Part shown: in pieces, positions 1 to 6,909 of the stretch
Numbering within the stretch: the first letter of the stretch is position 1
How the letters are laid out: each line of letters opens with the position of its first letter
NCBI GenBank assembly: GCA_009774245.1
Contig: VSNM01000103.1
Coordinates: forward strand, 1-14,356
DNA: 14,356 nt
Source: Lachnospiraceae bacterium
Lineage (GTDB): Bacteria > Bacillota > Clostridia > Lachnospirales > Lachnospiraceae
Reading direction: 5' to 3'
Translations under genes and position numbers: made by a program
The notes under the pieces: model-generated
What the model was told of the DNA's origin: nothing
Seen by the model: only the letters and a program-made list of their open reading frames with translations
Databases searched by the model: none

Positions 1-1
1 C

Positions 2-77
2 AGGGCAGAGCTTGAGGAGAACAGGGCAGAGCTTGAGGAGAACAGGGCAGAGCTTGAGGAGAACAGGGCAGAGCTTG
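2..77 (+). repeat. 21-bp tandem repeat coding a heptad coiled coil
   Basis: Three perfect 21-bp copies lie at 2-22, 23-43 and 44-64, followed by a fourth identical for 13 nt (65-77). Each unit codes RAELEEN. Base 1 (C) matches the last base of a unit, so the array probably continues to the left of the window. The absence of synonymous differences between copies points to recent expansion by slippage or unequal exchange. Confidence 0.9.
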
Positions 78-142
78 CGCAAAAGAATATGGAGATTGCA
101 GAACTGAAACGTATGCTGGCAGAGGCTAGAGGCGAAAGTTGA
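2..142 (+). CDS. C-terminal end of a coiled-coil protein (partial)
   Basis: This open frame enters from the left edge and ends at TGA 140-142, leaving 46 visible residues. The first part is a seven-residue unit, RAELEEN, repeated three times and then degenerating (RAELAQK). It is followed by NMEIAELKRMLAEARGES. The heptad spacing, with leucine at a fixed place and Glu/Arg/Lys elsewhere, predicts an alpha-helical coiled coil. Tails of this kind are common at the C-terminus of Lachnospiraceae proteins, including Rpn/PD-(D/E)XK transposase-like proteins, but nothing visible here identifies the catalytic part, so no function is assigned. The stop lies 3 nt before the uvrC ATG, so the two genes may share a transcript. 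Confidence 0.7.
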   Translation, partial: RAELEENRAELEENRAELEENRAELAQKNMEIAELKRMLAEARGES

Positions 143-145
143 GAA

Positions 146-2083
146 ATGAATGATGAAGAAAAAATGACTGATACTGGGGAAACAGACCTCAAAGAATTTG
201 ACGTGAAGGATGAACTGCACAAGCTTCCGAACAAGCCCGGCGTATATATCATGCACGATGCGGACGATACGATTCTCTATGTGGGGAAAGCGAAGAACCT
301 GCACAACAGAGTACGCTCCTATTTCAAGGAAAATATCGGGCGAGGGCCGCAGATCGACAAGATGGTCTCGCTGATCGCGCGGTTTGAATACATTGTGACA
401 GATTCCGAGCTGGAGGCGCTGGTGCTGGAGAATAACCTGATCAAGGAATACTCTCCCAAATACAATACTTTGTTGAAGGATGATAAGACTTATCCCTATA
501 TCAAGGTGACACTCGGCGAGGAGTATCCGCGCGTCATGTCTGTGCGCCAGATGAAGAAAGATAAGGCAAAATATTTCGGGCCTTTTACAAACGGAGGAGT
601 GAAGGAGAGCATTGACCTGATCAACAAGCTGTACCAGCTGCGCACATGCAACAGGAAACTGCCGCGGGACTGCGGGAAGGAGCGCCCCTGTCTGAATCAC
701 CACATCGGTCAGTGCTGCGCTCCCTGTCAGGGAAATGTCTCCAGGGAGGAGTACGCACAGCGGATTGAGCAGGCGATTGATTTCCTGAATGGAAAGCAGC
801 AGCCCATTATCAGAGAATTGAAGGAAAAGATGCAGCAGTCTTCGGAGCGGATGGATTTCGAGGAGGCAATCAAATACCGCGATTTGATCGAGAGTGTCAA
901 AAAGGTCAGTGAGACGCAGAAGATGTCTGACAACGTAGGTGAGGACAAGGATATTATTGCGCTGGCGATTGACGGAAATGAGACGGTTGTGCAGGTATTT
1001 TTCCTGCGGAATGGAAAGCTGATCGGAAGGGAACACTTTTATATGATGCAGGTGGAGGAGCCGACCGCAGACAATATCCTCACGAGTTTTGTGAAACAGT
1101 TTTATGCCGGGACGCCATTTATACCGAGGGAGATCATGCTCCAGGAAGCCATCGAGGACATGGAGCTGGTGGAGCGCTGGCTGACAGGCAGAAAGGGAGC
1201 GCGCGTTCATTTGCGTGTGCCGCAGAAGGGCTCTAAGGAACGGCTTGTGGACCTGGCAGCGAGAAATGCCCAGCTTGTTCTGAGTCAGGACAGGGAGCGC
1301 ATCAGGCGTGAGGAGGGGCGGACCATCGGCGCAGTGAAGGAGATCGAGGAAATCCTTGGCATTCGTCCGCTGACGCGCATGGAAGCGTTTGACATCTCCA
1401 ATACCAGCGGCTTTGCGAATGTTGGTTCCATGGTTGTGTATGAGAAGGGAAAACCCAAGCGCAGCGATTACAGGAAATTCCGCATGAAGACGGTCGCCGG
1501 ACCAGATGATTATGCCTGCATGCACGAGGTGCTTACGAGACGGTTCCGCCACGGATTGGATGAGCGTGAGGAGATGCGCCTTGACGAGAACAGTGTCGGG
1601 GAAGATTTTGGAAGCTTTACCAAATTTCCAGATTTGCTGTTGATGGATGGCGGCCGCGGTCAGGTCAATATCGCGCTGCAGGTATTGGATGAGCTCGGTC
1701 TCAGCATTCCGGTCTGTGGCATGGTGAAGGATGACAATCATCGCACGAGAGGGCTGTATTTCAACAATGTGGAGCTGCCGATCGATGTCCATAGCGAGGG
1801 GTTTAAGCTGATCACACGCATTCAGGATGAGGCGCATCGCTTTGCAATCACATACCACCGGTCGCTGCGGAACAAGGCGCAGGTGCACTCTGTGCTGGAT
1901 GAGATACCGGGTGTGGGGGCAAGCCGCAGGAAAGCGCTGATGAAATATTTTAAGTCGATCGAGGAGCTGCGCGCTGCTGATGTCGCCCGGATTTCCGAGG
2001 TGCCGGGAATCACAGCGAATGTGGCGGAGGAGATATACCGTTTCTTTGCTGAATCAAATCAGGCGGAAAGTAATTCCAAATAG
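146..2083 (+). CDS. uvrC: UvrABC excinuclease subunit C
   Basis: UvrC makes the two incisions around a DNA lesion after UvrA/UvrB recognition in nucleotide excision repair; it acts in the cytoplasm. Domains in order over 645 residues: an N-terminal GIY-YIG nuclease (GVY 32-34, LYVGKAKN 44-51) for the 3' cut; a cysteine cluster (C168, C176, C182, C190, C191, C194) where UvrC proteins bind an Fe-S cluster; a UVR motif (about 218-256) that contacts UvrB; an RNase H-like nuclease for the 5' cut (D416 in FDISN, D501 in MDGG, H564 in DEAHR); and tandem helix-hairpin-helix motifs (about 583-634). It is slightly longer than usual because about 20 residues precede the conserved start of the family. 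ATG 164 is an alternative; neither ATG has a strong Shine-Dalgarno. All key residues are present, so it should be functional. No terminator is visible after it. Confidence 0.97.
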   Translation: MNDEEKMTDTGETDLKEFDVKDELHKLPNKPGVYIMHDADDTILYVGKAKNLHNRVRSYFKENIGRGPQIDKMVSLIARFEYIVTDSELEALVLENNLIKEYSPKYNTLLKDDKTYPYIKVTLGEEYPRVMSVRQMKKDKAKYFGPFTNGGVKESIDLINKLYQLRTCNRKLPRDCGKERPCLNHHIGQCCAPCQGNVSREEYAQRIEQAIDFLNGKQQPIIRELKEKMQQSSERMDFEEAIKYRDLIESVKKVSETQKMSDNVGEDKDIIALAIDGNETVVQVFFLRNGKLIGREHFYMMQVEEPTADNILTSFVKQFYAGTPFIPREIMLQEAIEDMELVERWLTGRKGARVHLRVPQKGSKERLVDLAARNAQLVLSQDRERIRREEGRTIGAVKEIEEILGIRPLTRMEAFDISNTSGFANVGSMVVYEKGKPKRSDYRKFRMKTVAGPDDYACMHEVLTRRFRHGLDEREEMRLDENSVGEDFGSFTKFPDLLLMDGGRGQVNIALQVLDELGLSIPVCGMVKDDNHRTRGLYFNNVELPIDVHSEGFKLITRIQDEAHRFAITYHRSLRNKAQVHSVLDEIPGVGASRRKALMKYFKSIEELRAADVARISEVPGITANVAEEIYRFFAESNQAESNSK

Positions 2084-2100
2084 AAATTGTGCGGTTTGTA

Positions 2101-2129
2101 TTGACAGAATCCGACAGATGTAATATAAT
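2101..2129 (+). promoter_or_regulatory. Perfect consensus sigma-A promoter for the lipoprotein gene
   Basis: TTGACA at 2101-2106 and TATAAT at 2124-2129 are separated by exactly 17 nt. This is a full match to the housekeeping consensus at both boxes. It starts 18 nt after the uvrC stop and predicts transcription from about 2136, giving a leader of about 45 nt before the ATG at 2180. The pentamer GACAG occurs twice in and just after the -35 box (2103-2107, 2113-2117). Confidence 0.85.
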
Positions 2130-2179
2130 TTTTACGTTTATACATGCTAACAAAGGTTTAAAGAGAGGGGATCAAACAA

Positions 2180-3343
2180 ATGAAAAAGTACGTATTAATG
2201 GGATTGTGTACTGTTTTATGCTTTCAGATAACAGCATGTGGTGGCTTGGGGAAAGCAGACAGCAATGAAGTGGCCCGTGAAAAGGCGGCGGCCATCAGCA
2301 ATAAGCTGGAGAGTGGTGAACTGCTGATTGATGAAGCGAAATATTCTTTTCCATCAGCTATGACAGACTGGACAGAACATGGATGGCATATTTCCAACAG
2401 TTACGCGAATATAGATACTTTTGAGTTGGAGAACAACGTGGAATCGACAGAATTTGAAGTGTATAATGATGAGAAGGATTCAAAGTATGTTCAGATGTGC
2501 GCGATCAACCTCGAACGTGATCCTGTAAAGATTGAACAGGCTACTGTTTCTTATCTTTCCATAAAAGTTTCTGACGCAAAAGATTCCTTGGAAGTTATCC
2601 TTCCCGGCGGGATTAACAGCAAGAGCACGAAGGAAGATGTGATCAATGCTTACGGCGAACCGCAGGAGGAAGACACGGATACGCTTTGTTACTATTATAC
2701 AAGCAGTGATGGACTTGATATTGTCGTGGAGATCTTGATGATGATGGACAAGGTGACGAACGTGACATATGCGCTTGCCGATTCAAACTGGGGCTCTGTG
2801 ACCAATGCTGAAGAGTGTGTACAGTTTATCAATGATGCGTTAAAGGCAAGCTTCTATGGTGAATTTGATACTTATGTGGAGAATAAATTTGATACGCAGG
2901 AGGGAGCACAGGAGTTATATGATTCTGAGGTAGACTATTATGCGCAGAACCTGATGTATTTCCTGGATATTGATTCTGAGACGGTCGATGAGGGGATTCT
3001 GACAGGCTTCTACGATGTGTCAAAGGCTGTTCTGGCAAAATTCAAATGGGACGATCCTGTTGTTGATCTGAGTGACGGTGCGCTGTGGGGAAGTTTCGAG
3101 ATCACAATGTATCCGACGGATTTTGTTGACGTGATCATAGAAGATGTTCAGGCTGTGGCAGAGAGTGGTCTTGACGGAGATGAGTACGCACAGGCTATGC
3201 TGGATGCGATTCGCCCTAAGGTGGATGAGATATCCTACAGGGAACCGATCACAAAGTCCTATGACATTGATACTGAGGATGGCATTATCTCACAGGACAC
3301 ATGGGACGAAATTGATGATATTCTGATGGATTTTGCAGAGTAA
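2180..3343 (+). CDS. Secreted lipoprotein of unknown function
   Basis: This codes a 387-residue protein with a lipoprotein signal peptide: Lys-Lys at positions 2-3, a hydrophobic stretch, and a lipobox ITAC with the lipidated cysteine at C20, followed by GG. It should be anchored to the outer face of the cytoplasmic membrane. The mature part is acidic and has no transmembrane segment. Residues 143-161 (GGINSKSTKEDVINAYGEP) resemble the segment seen in many Firmicutes lipoproteins and SmpA/OmlA-like folds, where a short helix is followed by a G-x-P turn. The C-terminal half (about 205-387) is a second, probably helical, domain of no recognised family. The start is supported by AGAGAGGGG (2162-2170), 9 nt upstream of the ATG. 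It has its own promoter and terminator, so it is probably a single-gene unit. The substrate or partner is unknown. Confidence 0.85.
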   Translation: MKKYVLMGLCTVLCFQITACGGLGKADSNEVAREKAAAISNKLESGELLIDEAKYSFPSAMTDWTEHGWHISNSYANIDTFELENNVESTEFEVYNDEKDSKYVQMCAINLERDPVKIEQATVSYLSIKVSDAKDSLEVILPGGINSKSTKEDVINAYGEPQEEDTDTLCYYYTSSDGLDIVVEILMMMDKVTNVTYALADSNWGSVTNAEECVQFINDALKASFYGEFDTYVENKFDTQEGAQELYDSEVDYYAQNLMYFLDIDSETVDEGILTGFYDVSKAVLAKFKWDDPVVDLSDGALWGSFEITMYPTDFVDVIIEDVQAVAESGLDGDEYAQAMLDAIRPKVDEISYREPITKSYDIDTEDGIISQDTWDEIDDILMDFAE

Positions 3344-3439
3344 TCATGAAATATTACCAATAAGTATTTGTTTGCATGTAATTCTCTTCAGCGGAAGGCG
3401 GATTGCGAGGCATGACAAGCGGAAAATGGTATTCTATTG

Positions 3440-3477
3440 AGCACGATATGCGCATGAGGGCGTGTATCGTGCTTTTT
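3440..3477 (+). terminator. Rho-independent terminator after the lipoprotein gene
   Basis: A perfect 9-bp stem pairs AGCACGATA (3440-3448) with TATCGTGCT (3465-3473). The 16-nt loop can form a further CGC/GCG pair, and the stem runs directly into five T (3473-3477). It lies about 97 nt after the lipoprotein stop and before the next promoter, so it separates the two transcription units. The rest of 3344-3592 shows no gene. Confidence 0.8.
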
Positions 3478-3500
3478 ATGCACACGGGTGTTTTGCTGCC

Positions 3501-3529
3501 TTGACGGAGATTGTTTAGCGGCGTAAAAT
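3501..3529 (+). promoter_or_regulatory. Promoter for the VWA-like gene
   Basis: TTGACG (3501-3506) and TAAAAT (3524-3529) are 17 nt apart, each one base off the sigma-A consensus. Transcription is expected from about 3536, leaving a leader of about 57 nt to the GTG at 3593. No promoter of similar quality is seen before 5123, so it may also drive gene A. Confidence 0.7.
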
Positions 3530-3579
3530 AAATCTGATAGACAAAAATAGGTGATATGAAAAAAGTTATTATAAAATAT

Positions 3580-3638
3580 GAGGTAAAACAAAGTGTCAGA
3601 TGCAATCGAAAACAAATTCTATGAAAACAATTACGGAG
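3580..3638 (+). promoter_or_regulatory. Two alternative ribosome binding sites for the VWA-like gene
   Basis: GAGGT (3580-3584) lies 8 nt before GTG 3593. GGAG (3635-3638) lies 8 nt before the in-frame ATG 3647. Both spacings are good, so the sequence does not settle which start is used. The second gives MDQEKQKK and removes 18 asparagine- and glutamate-rich residues that do not look like part of the folded domain. Confidence 0.5.
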
Positions 3639-4993
3639 AAAACGGAATGGACCAGGAAAAGCAGAAGAAAACAGAAAAAATAGCTGCTGAGATTTTGCAG
3701 ATGTCAAAGAACAAGCTGCTCGTCAATATGCGGTTTATGGATATGTCGCTCAATCAGTTCAAGGTTTTCCCAAAACCCGACGTAACGCCCTTTACCGCGA
3801 GCGATGGGAAAATATATATCTATGCCCCGGATCATATTCTGAAAGCGTACATGTTGGATGAGAACCTTCCCATACGGAATTTCCTCCATACTGTGCTGCA
3901 CTGTGTCTTTAAGCACTTTTTCGTGAACACGCTGGTCAACCAGAGGATGTGGGATCTGGCGTGCGACATTGCGGTGGAGAGCACGATCAACGACTTGGAG
4001 CTGAACTACCTGAATATCAGTAAAGCGAAGGAACAGGTTCAGTTTTTTGACCTTTTTAAGAAAAAGGTTCAGACCATCACTGCGGAGAAGATCTACAGCT
4101 ATTTTCTGGACGAAAAGCTCTCTGACGACCTGGTGGAAAGGCTGTCCCTTTTGTTCAAGGGCGACGATCATGTGCTCTGGTATCTCACGGAGGAGCAGAA
4201 GAAAGGCATGGGGCTCTATGGCAGTGCCGCAGAAAATGAAATTTATCTGGTAAGCCAGGTCGTGCTCCTGGAGCGTTGGTCGGGCATTGCCATACGCATG
4301 CAGACTGAACTTGAGATGTTTGTCAAGCAGCGAGGGACTGCGGCGGGGCTGTTGACGCAGAATCTGAGAGAAGTGACCAGGGAGCGCTATGACTACACGG
4401 AGTTCCTCAAAAAATTCGCCGTCAGGGGCGAGGTGATGAAGCTCAATCCCGATGAGTTTGATTACAATTATTATACCTATGGTCTACAGCTCTATGAGAA
4501 CATGCCGCTGATTGAACCGCTGGAATACAGGGAGATCAAGCGGATTCGGGAATTTGTGGTCGCGATCGACACATCGGGTTCGACTAGCGGCGAACTCGTG
4601 CAGACATTTGTGCAGAAAACCTATAATATTTTAAAGAGCACGGAAAGTTTTTTTACAAAGATAAACCTGCATATTGTGCAGTGCGACACGATTATTCAGG
4701 AGGACGTGAAGATCACCTGCCAGGAGGAGTTTGACGCGTATCTGAAAACCATGCAGATTCACGGTCTGGGAGGCACGGATTTCCGCCCGGTGTTTGCGTA
4801 TGTCAATACGCTTGTGGACACAGGTGAGTTTGAGAACCTTAAAGGGCTTGTCTACTTTACAGACGGATGCGGTGTTTTTCCACAGAAAAAACCGCCTTAT
4901 GACACGGCGTTTGTGTTTATCGATGATTCGTACAATAATTACGATGTTCCGTCGTGGGCTATGAAGCTGGTGCTGCAAAAGGATGAGATCTAA
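3593..4993 (+). CDS. VWA-like / putative metallopeptidase-fold protein (DUF2201 type)
   Basis: This codes a cytoplasmic protein of 466 residues from GTG 3593, or 448 from ATG 3647. The N-terminal half resembles the DUF2201 putative metallopeptidase domain: H99-T-V-L-H103 with a further H108, and then WDLACD (120-125), where the family places a third acidic ligand. The catalytic glutamate of a classical HExxH is a threonine here, so peptidase activity is doubtful. The C-terminal part is a VWA-like domain with a complete metal-ion adhesion site: DTSGS (D326, S328, S330), T395 in GGTD, and D424 in FTDG. In known systems such proteins work with MoxR-type AAA+ ATPases, as RavA does with ViaA. No such ATPase is encoded in this window, so the partner must be elsewhere or has been lost. 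No terminator lies between this gene and the ankyrin/LRR genes, so co-transcription is possible. Confidence 0.8.
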   Translation: MSDAIENKFYENNYGENGMDQEKQKKTEKIAAEILQMSKNKLLVNMRFMDMSLNQFKVFPKPDVTPFTASDGKIYIYAPDHILKAYMLDENLPIRNFLHTVLHCVFKHFFVNTLVNQRMWDLACDIAVESTINDLELNYLNISKAKEQVQFFDLFKKKVQTITAEKIYSYFLDEKLSDDLVERLSLLFKGDDHVLWYLTEEQKKGMGLYGSAAENEIYLVSQVVLLERWSGIAIRMQTELEMFVKQRGTAAGLLTQNLREVTRERYDYTEFLKKFAVRGEVMKLNPDEFDYNYYTYGLQLYENMPLIEPLEYREIKRIREFVVAIDTSGSTSGELVQTFVQKTYNILKSTESFFTKINLHIVQCDTIIQEDVKITCQEEFDAYLKTMQIHGLGGTDFRPVFAYVNTLVDTGEFENLKGLVYFTDGCGVFPQKKPPYDTAFVFIDDSYNNYDVPSWAMKLVLQKDEI

Positions 4994-5021
4994 TCAGGCG
5001 GCAGACAGGGAGGAAGTCAGT

Positions 5022-5132
5022 ATGACCAGAATGGACAATGCATTAGATATGCAGATTACAATTGTCAACTGCATGAAACAGGAATGGTGGAGAGGGCGGA
5101 TTGTATACGAAGGGGAATGCAAATGGAACTGA
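5022..5132 (+). CDS. Possible 36-residue leader ORF overlapping the start of LRR gene A
   Basis: ATG 5022 is preceded by AGGGAGG (5007-5013) at a good distance. The frame runs 36 codons (begins MTRMDNALDMQITIV) to TGA 5130-5132, passing the ATG of gene A (5123) in another frame by 10 nt. It resembles no family known to me. The same upstream string GACAGGGAGGAA occurs directly before gene B's start, so this could be the original start signal of the paralogue family, now displaced. Translation of it would couple to gene A, but coding potential is unproven. Confidence 0.3.
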   Translation: MTRMDNALDMQITIVNCMKQEWWRGRIVYEGECKWN

Positions 5133-6817
5133 CACAGGTAGAAAAAGCCGCGCTTTTGCAGCGGGCGGTACTTAACAGCTCTGTGGAGGAGCTTTCGAAA
5201 ATTTATGATGAATTAGGTTTTGTGGAGATGTCGGCGCCAGCGCTGGGGTTGGCGTGTCGCTTCCGTGGGGCTGGGGTGGTAAAGGCTTTGATACAGAAGG
5301 GGGCATCCTTTGACTTCCCTTCAAAGAGGCGGATTGAGGAGACATACAACTGTTATGTTGGCAGGCGTTATGCCAATTACCGCACAAATTATTCCATGTA
5401 TCTGTCAAGGGTTTTTGGGGAAGATTTAAGAGGGGCATATTGCTTTAAGGGAATGACGCTGCGCCGGCAAGCGGAAAGAGAGACAGGGGAACCGTTGGAA
5501 TTTCTCCCAGACGGTGAGCGCGTTGAAGTACTAAACTGTCTGATGGAAAACAGGGAGAAGATTGCCTTTCAACCGGAGGAGATGCTCTGGTATTCCATAT
5601 ATTTTGGCGATATGGTAATTGTGGAAAAATTGAAAGGGTATGGCGTGAAACTTTCTGAAGTTCGCATTCATACGATTACCGATGATGCCCCGGCAATGGA
5701 CGCGTACTGGTTGGAGTATGTCGCCATGACGGAGCGGCTTTCGTATGGGGATTACTTTGCAGTCGTACGGCAACTTGCTGCGGAATGTGACGGAAAACGG
5801 TTACACCTCACGGATAATCTATATGAGATTATGAAAAAACATTTTTATGATGTCAGGGTATTTGAATTTTTCCTTGCCCATTTTAAACAGGAAAAGATGA
5901 AAAAATATCAGATTATACGCGGTCTGATTGAGATCGATGCCGCTGCTGTGCTGCCTGTGGTTGAGAGGGAAAACTGGCTCACGACACCAAAGAAACGCGA
6001 TGAGATGATTGCGTATGCTTCGGAAAAAGGCAGTACGGAATCACTTGCGTGGCTGTTGGACTATAAAAACCGCACTGCTGACTTTGTTGTGGAACAGGAA
6101 AAAGCGGAGAAAAAGATGATGCGGGAGCTGACGGCCGCGCCGGATTCGGTTGTCATGTTAAAGAAGATATGGAGCTACCGAAAACGGGAGGACGGTACGC
6201 TGCTCATCACGAATTACAAAGGTATCGATACTGAAGTTGCCGTTCTGGAAAAGATCGGAAAAGGGATTGTAACGGGAATTGGAGAGGGTGCTTTTGCGGG
6301 AAATCATTTTAATCCCAAAGTGACAGAGGAACAGATAGAGCAGCACGGCAGGATTACAAAAATCACATTGCCAGGGACACTGCAATATATTGGGAAGTAT
6401 GCTTTCTGCGATATGCCTGCATTGGAGGAAATCCATATACCCGAAGGAGTGGAAAAAATAGACGACTTTGCATTCTGGAGGTGTAGATTTCTGAAAAGCA
6501 TTACGATTCCCGAAACGGTAAAGAGGATTGGAAAGTATGCTTTTGAGGGTTGCGTCAGGCTTGAATTGGTATTCATCAGCGAGGGGATTCTCGAAATCGG
6601 AGAGTTTGCGTTTTCGAACTGCAGCCTCAAGGAAATTATTATACCAGAATCCGTTCAAAATCTGGCTGTGGAACCAGAGGGCAGTGCTATTCTCAAAATA
6701 TTTGGATATAATCCTTATTCCAAGATGAAGGTATATTGCCCAAAGGGGAGCAGAATCGAGGAATATTGTAAGAAAATGCATCTGCGGGTTGAAAATACGT
6801 TTCCTTTGCAGGGGTGA
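5123..6817 (+). CDS. Ankyrin-like / LRR_5 (BspA-type) repeat protein, paralogue A
   Basis: This codes a 564-residue protein without a signal peptide or membrane segment, so probably cytoplasmic. The N-terminal region has ankyrin-like helix pairs at about 36-67 (SAPALGLACRFRG), 147-178 and 292-316. It is followed by the family linker YKNRTADFVVEQEKAEKK (315-331), and then a cap containing EDGTLLITNYKG. The C-terminus has LRR_5 units of 23 residues with phenylalanines at 428, 451, 474 and 497, and a tail motif VYCPKGSRIEEYC. Known BspA-type LRRs bind proteins or surfaces; the ligand here is unknown. The start was chosen because AAGGGG (5110-5115) sits 7 nt before ATG 5123 and MELTQVEK aligns with paralogues B and D. 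ATG 5117 or 5084 would be possible but fit worse. Gene B follows after 92 nt. Confidence 0.85.
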   Translation: MELTQVEKAALLQRAVLNSSVEELSKIYDELGFVEMSAPALGLACRFRGAGVVKALIQKGASFDFPSKRRIEETYNCYVGRRYANYRTNYSMYLSRVFGEDLRGAYCFKGMTLRRQAERETGEPLEFLPDGERVEVLNCLMENREKIAFQPEEMLWYSIYFGDMVIVEKLKGYGVKLSEVRIHTITDDAPAMDAYWLEYVAMTERLSYGDYFAVVRQLAAECDGKRLHLTDNLYEIMKKHFYDVRVFEFFLAHFKQEKMKKYQIIRGLIEIDAAAVLPVVERENWLTTPKKRDEMIAYASEKGSTESLAWLLDYKNRTADFVVEQEKAEKKMMRELTAAPDSVVMLKKIWSYRKREDGTLLITNYKGIDTEVAVLEKIGKGIVTGIGEGAFAGNHFNPKVTEEQIEQHGRITKITLPGTLQYIGKYAFCDMPALEEIHIPEGVEKIDDFAFWRCRFLKSITIPETVKRIGKYAFEGCVRLELVFISEGILEIGEFAFSNCSLKEIIIPESVQNLAVEPEGSAILKIFGYNPYSKMKVYCPKGSRIEEYCKKMHLRVENTFPLQG

Positions 6818-6823
6818 ATCGTG

Positions 6824-6854
6824 CGTCATCTGGTTTCTAAGTTCACAGATGACG
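6824..6854 (+). other. Intergenic hairpin between LRR genes A and B
   Basis: A perfect 9-bp inverted repeat, CGTCATCTG (6824-6832) and CAGATGACG (6846-6854), has a 13-nt loop and starts 6 nt after the stop of gene A. No T-run follows, so it is not a standard terminator. It may protect the 3' end of the upstream message or be a protein-binding site. Confidence 0.55.
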
Positions 6855-6895
6855 ATCTGAATATGCGCAAAATGAGATTTAAAGATAGCCTTGAC

Positions 6896-6902
6896 AGGGA
6901 GG
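6896..6902 (+). promoter_or_regulatory. Ribosome binding site that fixes the start of LRR gene B
   Basis: AGGGAGG ends 1 nt before ATG 6904, which is too close to function with that codon. It is 7 nt before the in-frame ATG 6910. The second ATG also gives MEFTQEEK, matching the starts of A and D, so 6910 is preferred. Confidence 0.75.
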
Positions 6903-6909
6903 AATGAAT

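Noticed and set aside
3556..3624. 22-codon ORF (MKKVIIKYEV...) before the VWA gene
   Set aside because: The nearest Shine-Dalgarno-like string is only about 2 nt from its ATG, and the frame overlaps the better GTG start; probably chance.
3354..3707. 117-codon minus-strand frame over the lipoprotein-VWA gap
   Set aside because: It crosses a terminator and a promoter of the plus strand, is unusually rich in Phe and Ser, and overlaps the start of the VWA gene; no support for translation.
6158..6829. 223-codon open frame on the minus strand
   Set aside because: It lies fully antisense to the LRR repeats of gene A; its residues are a shadow of the repeated codons and it has no ribosome binding site or family resemblance.
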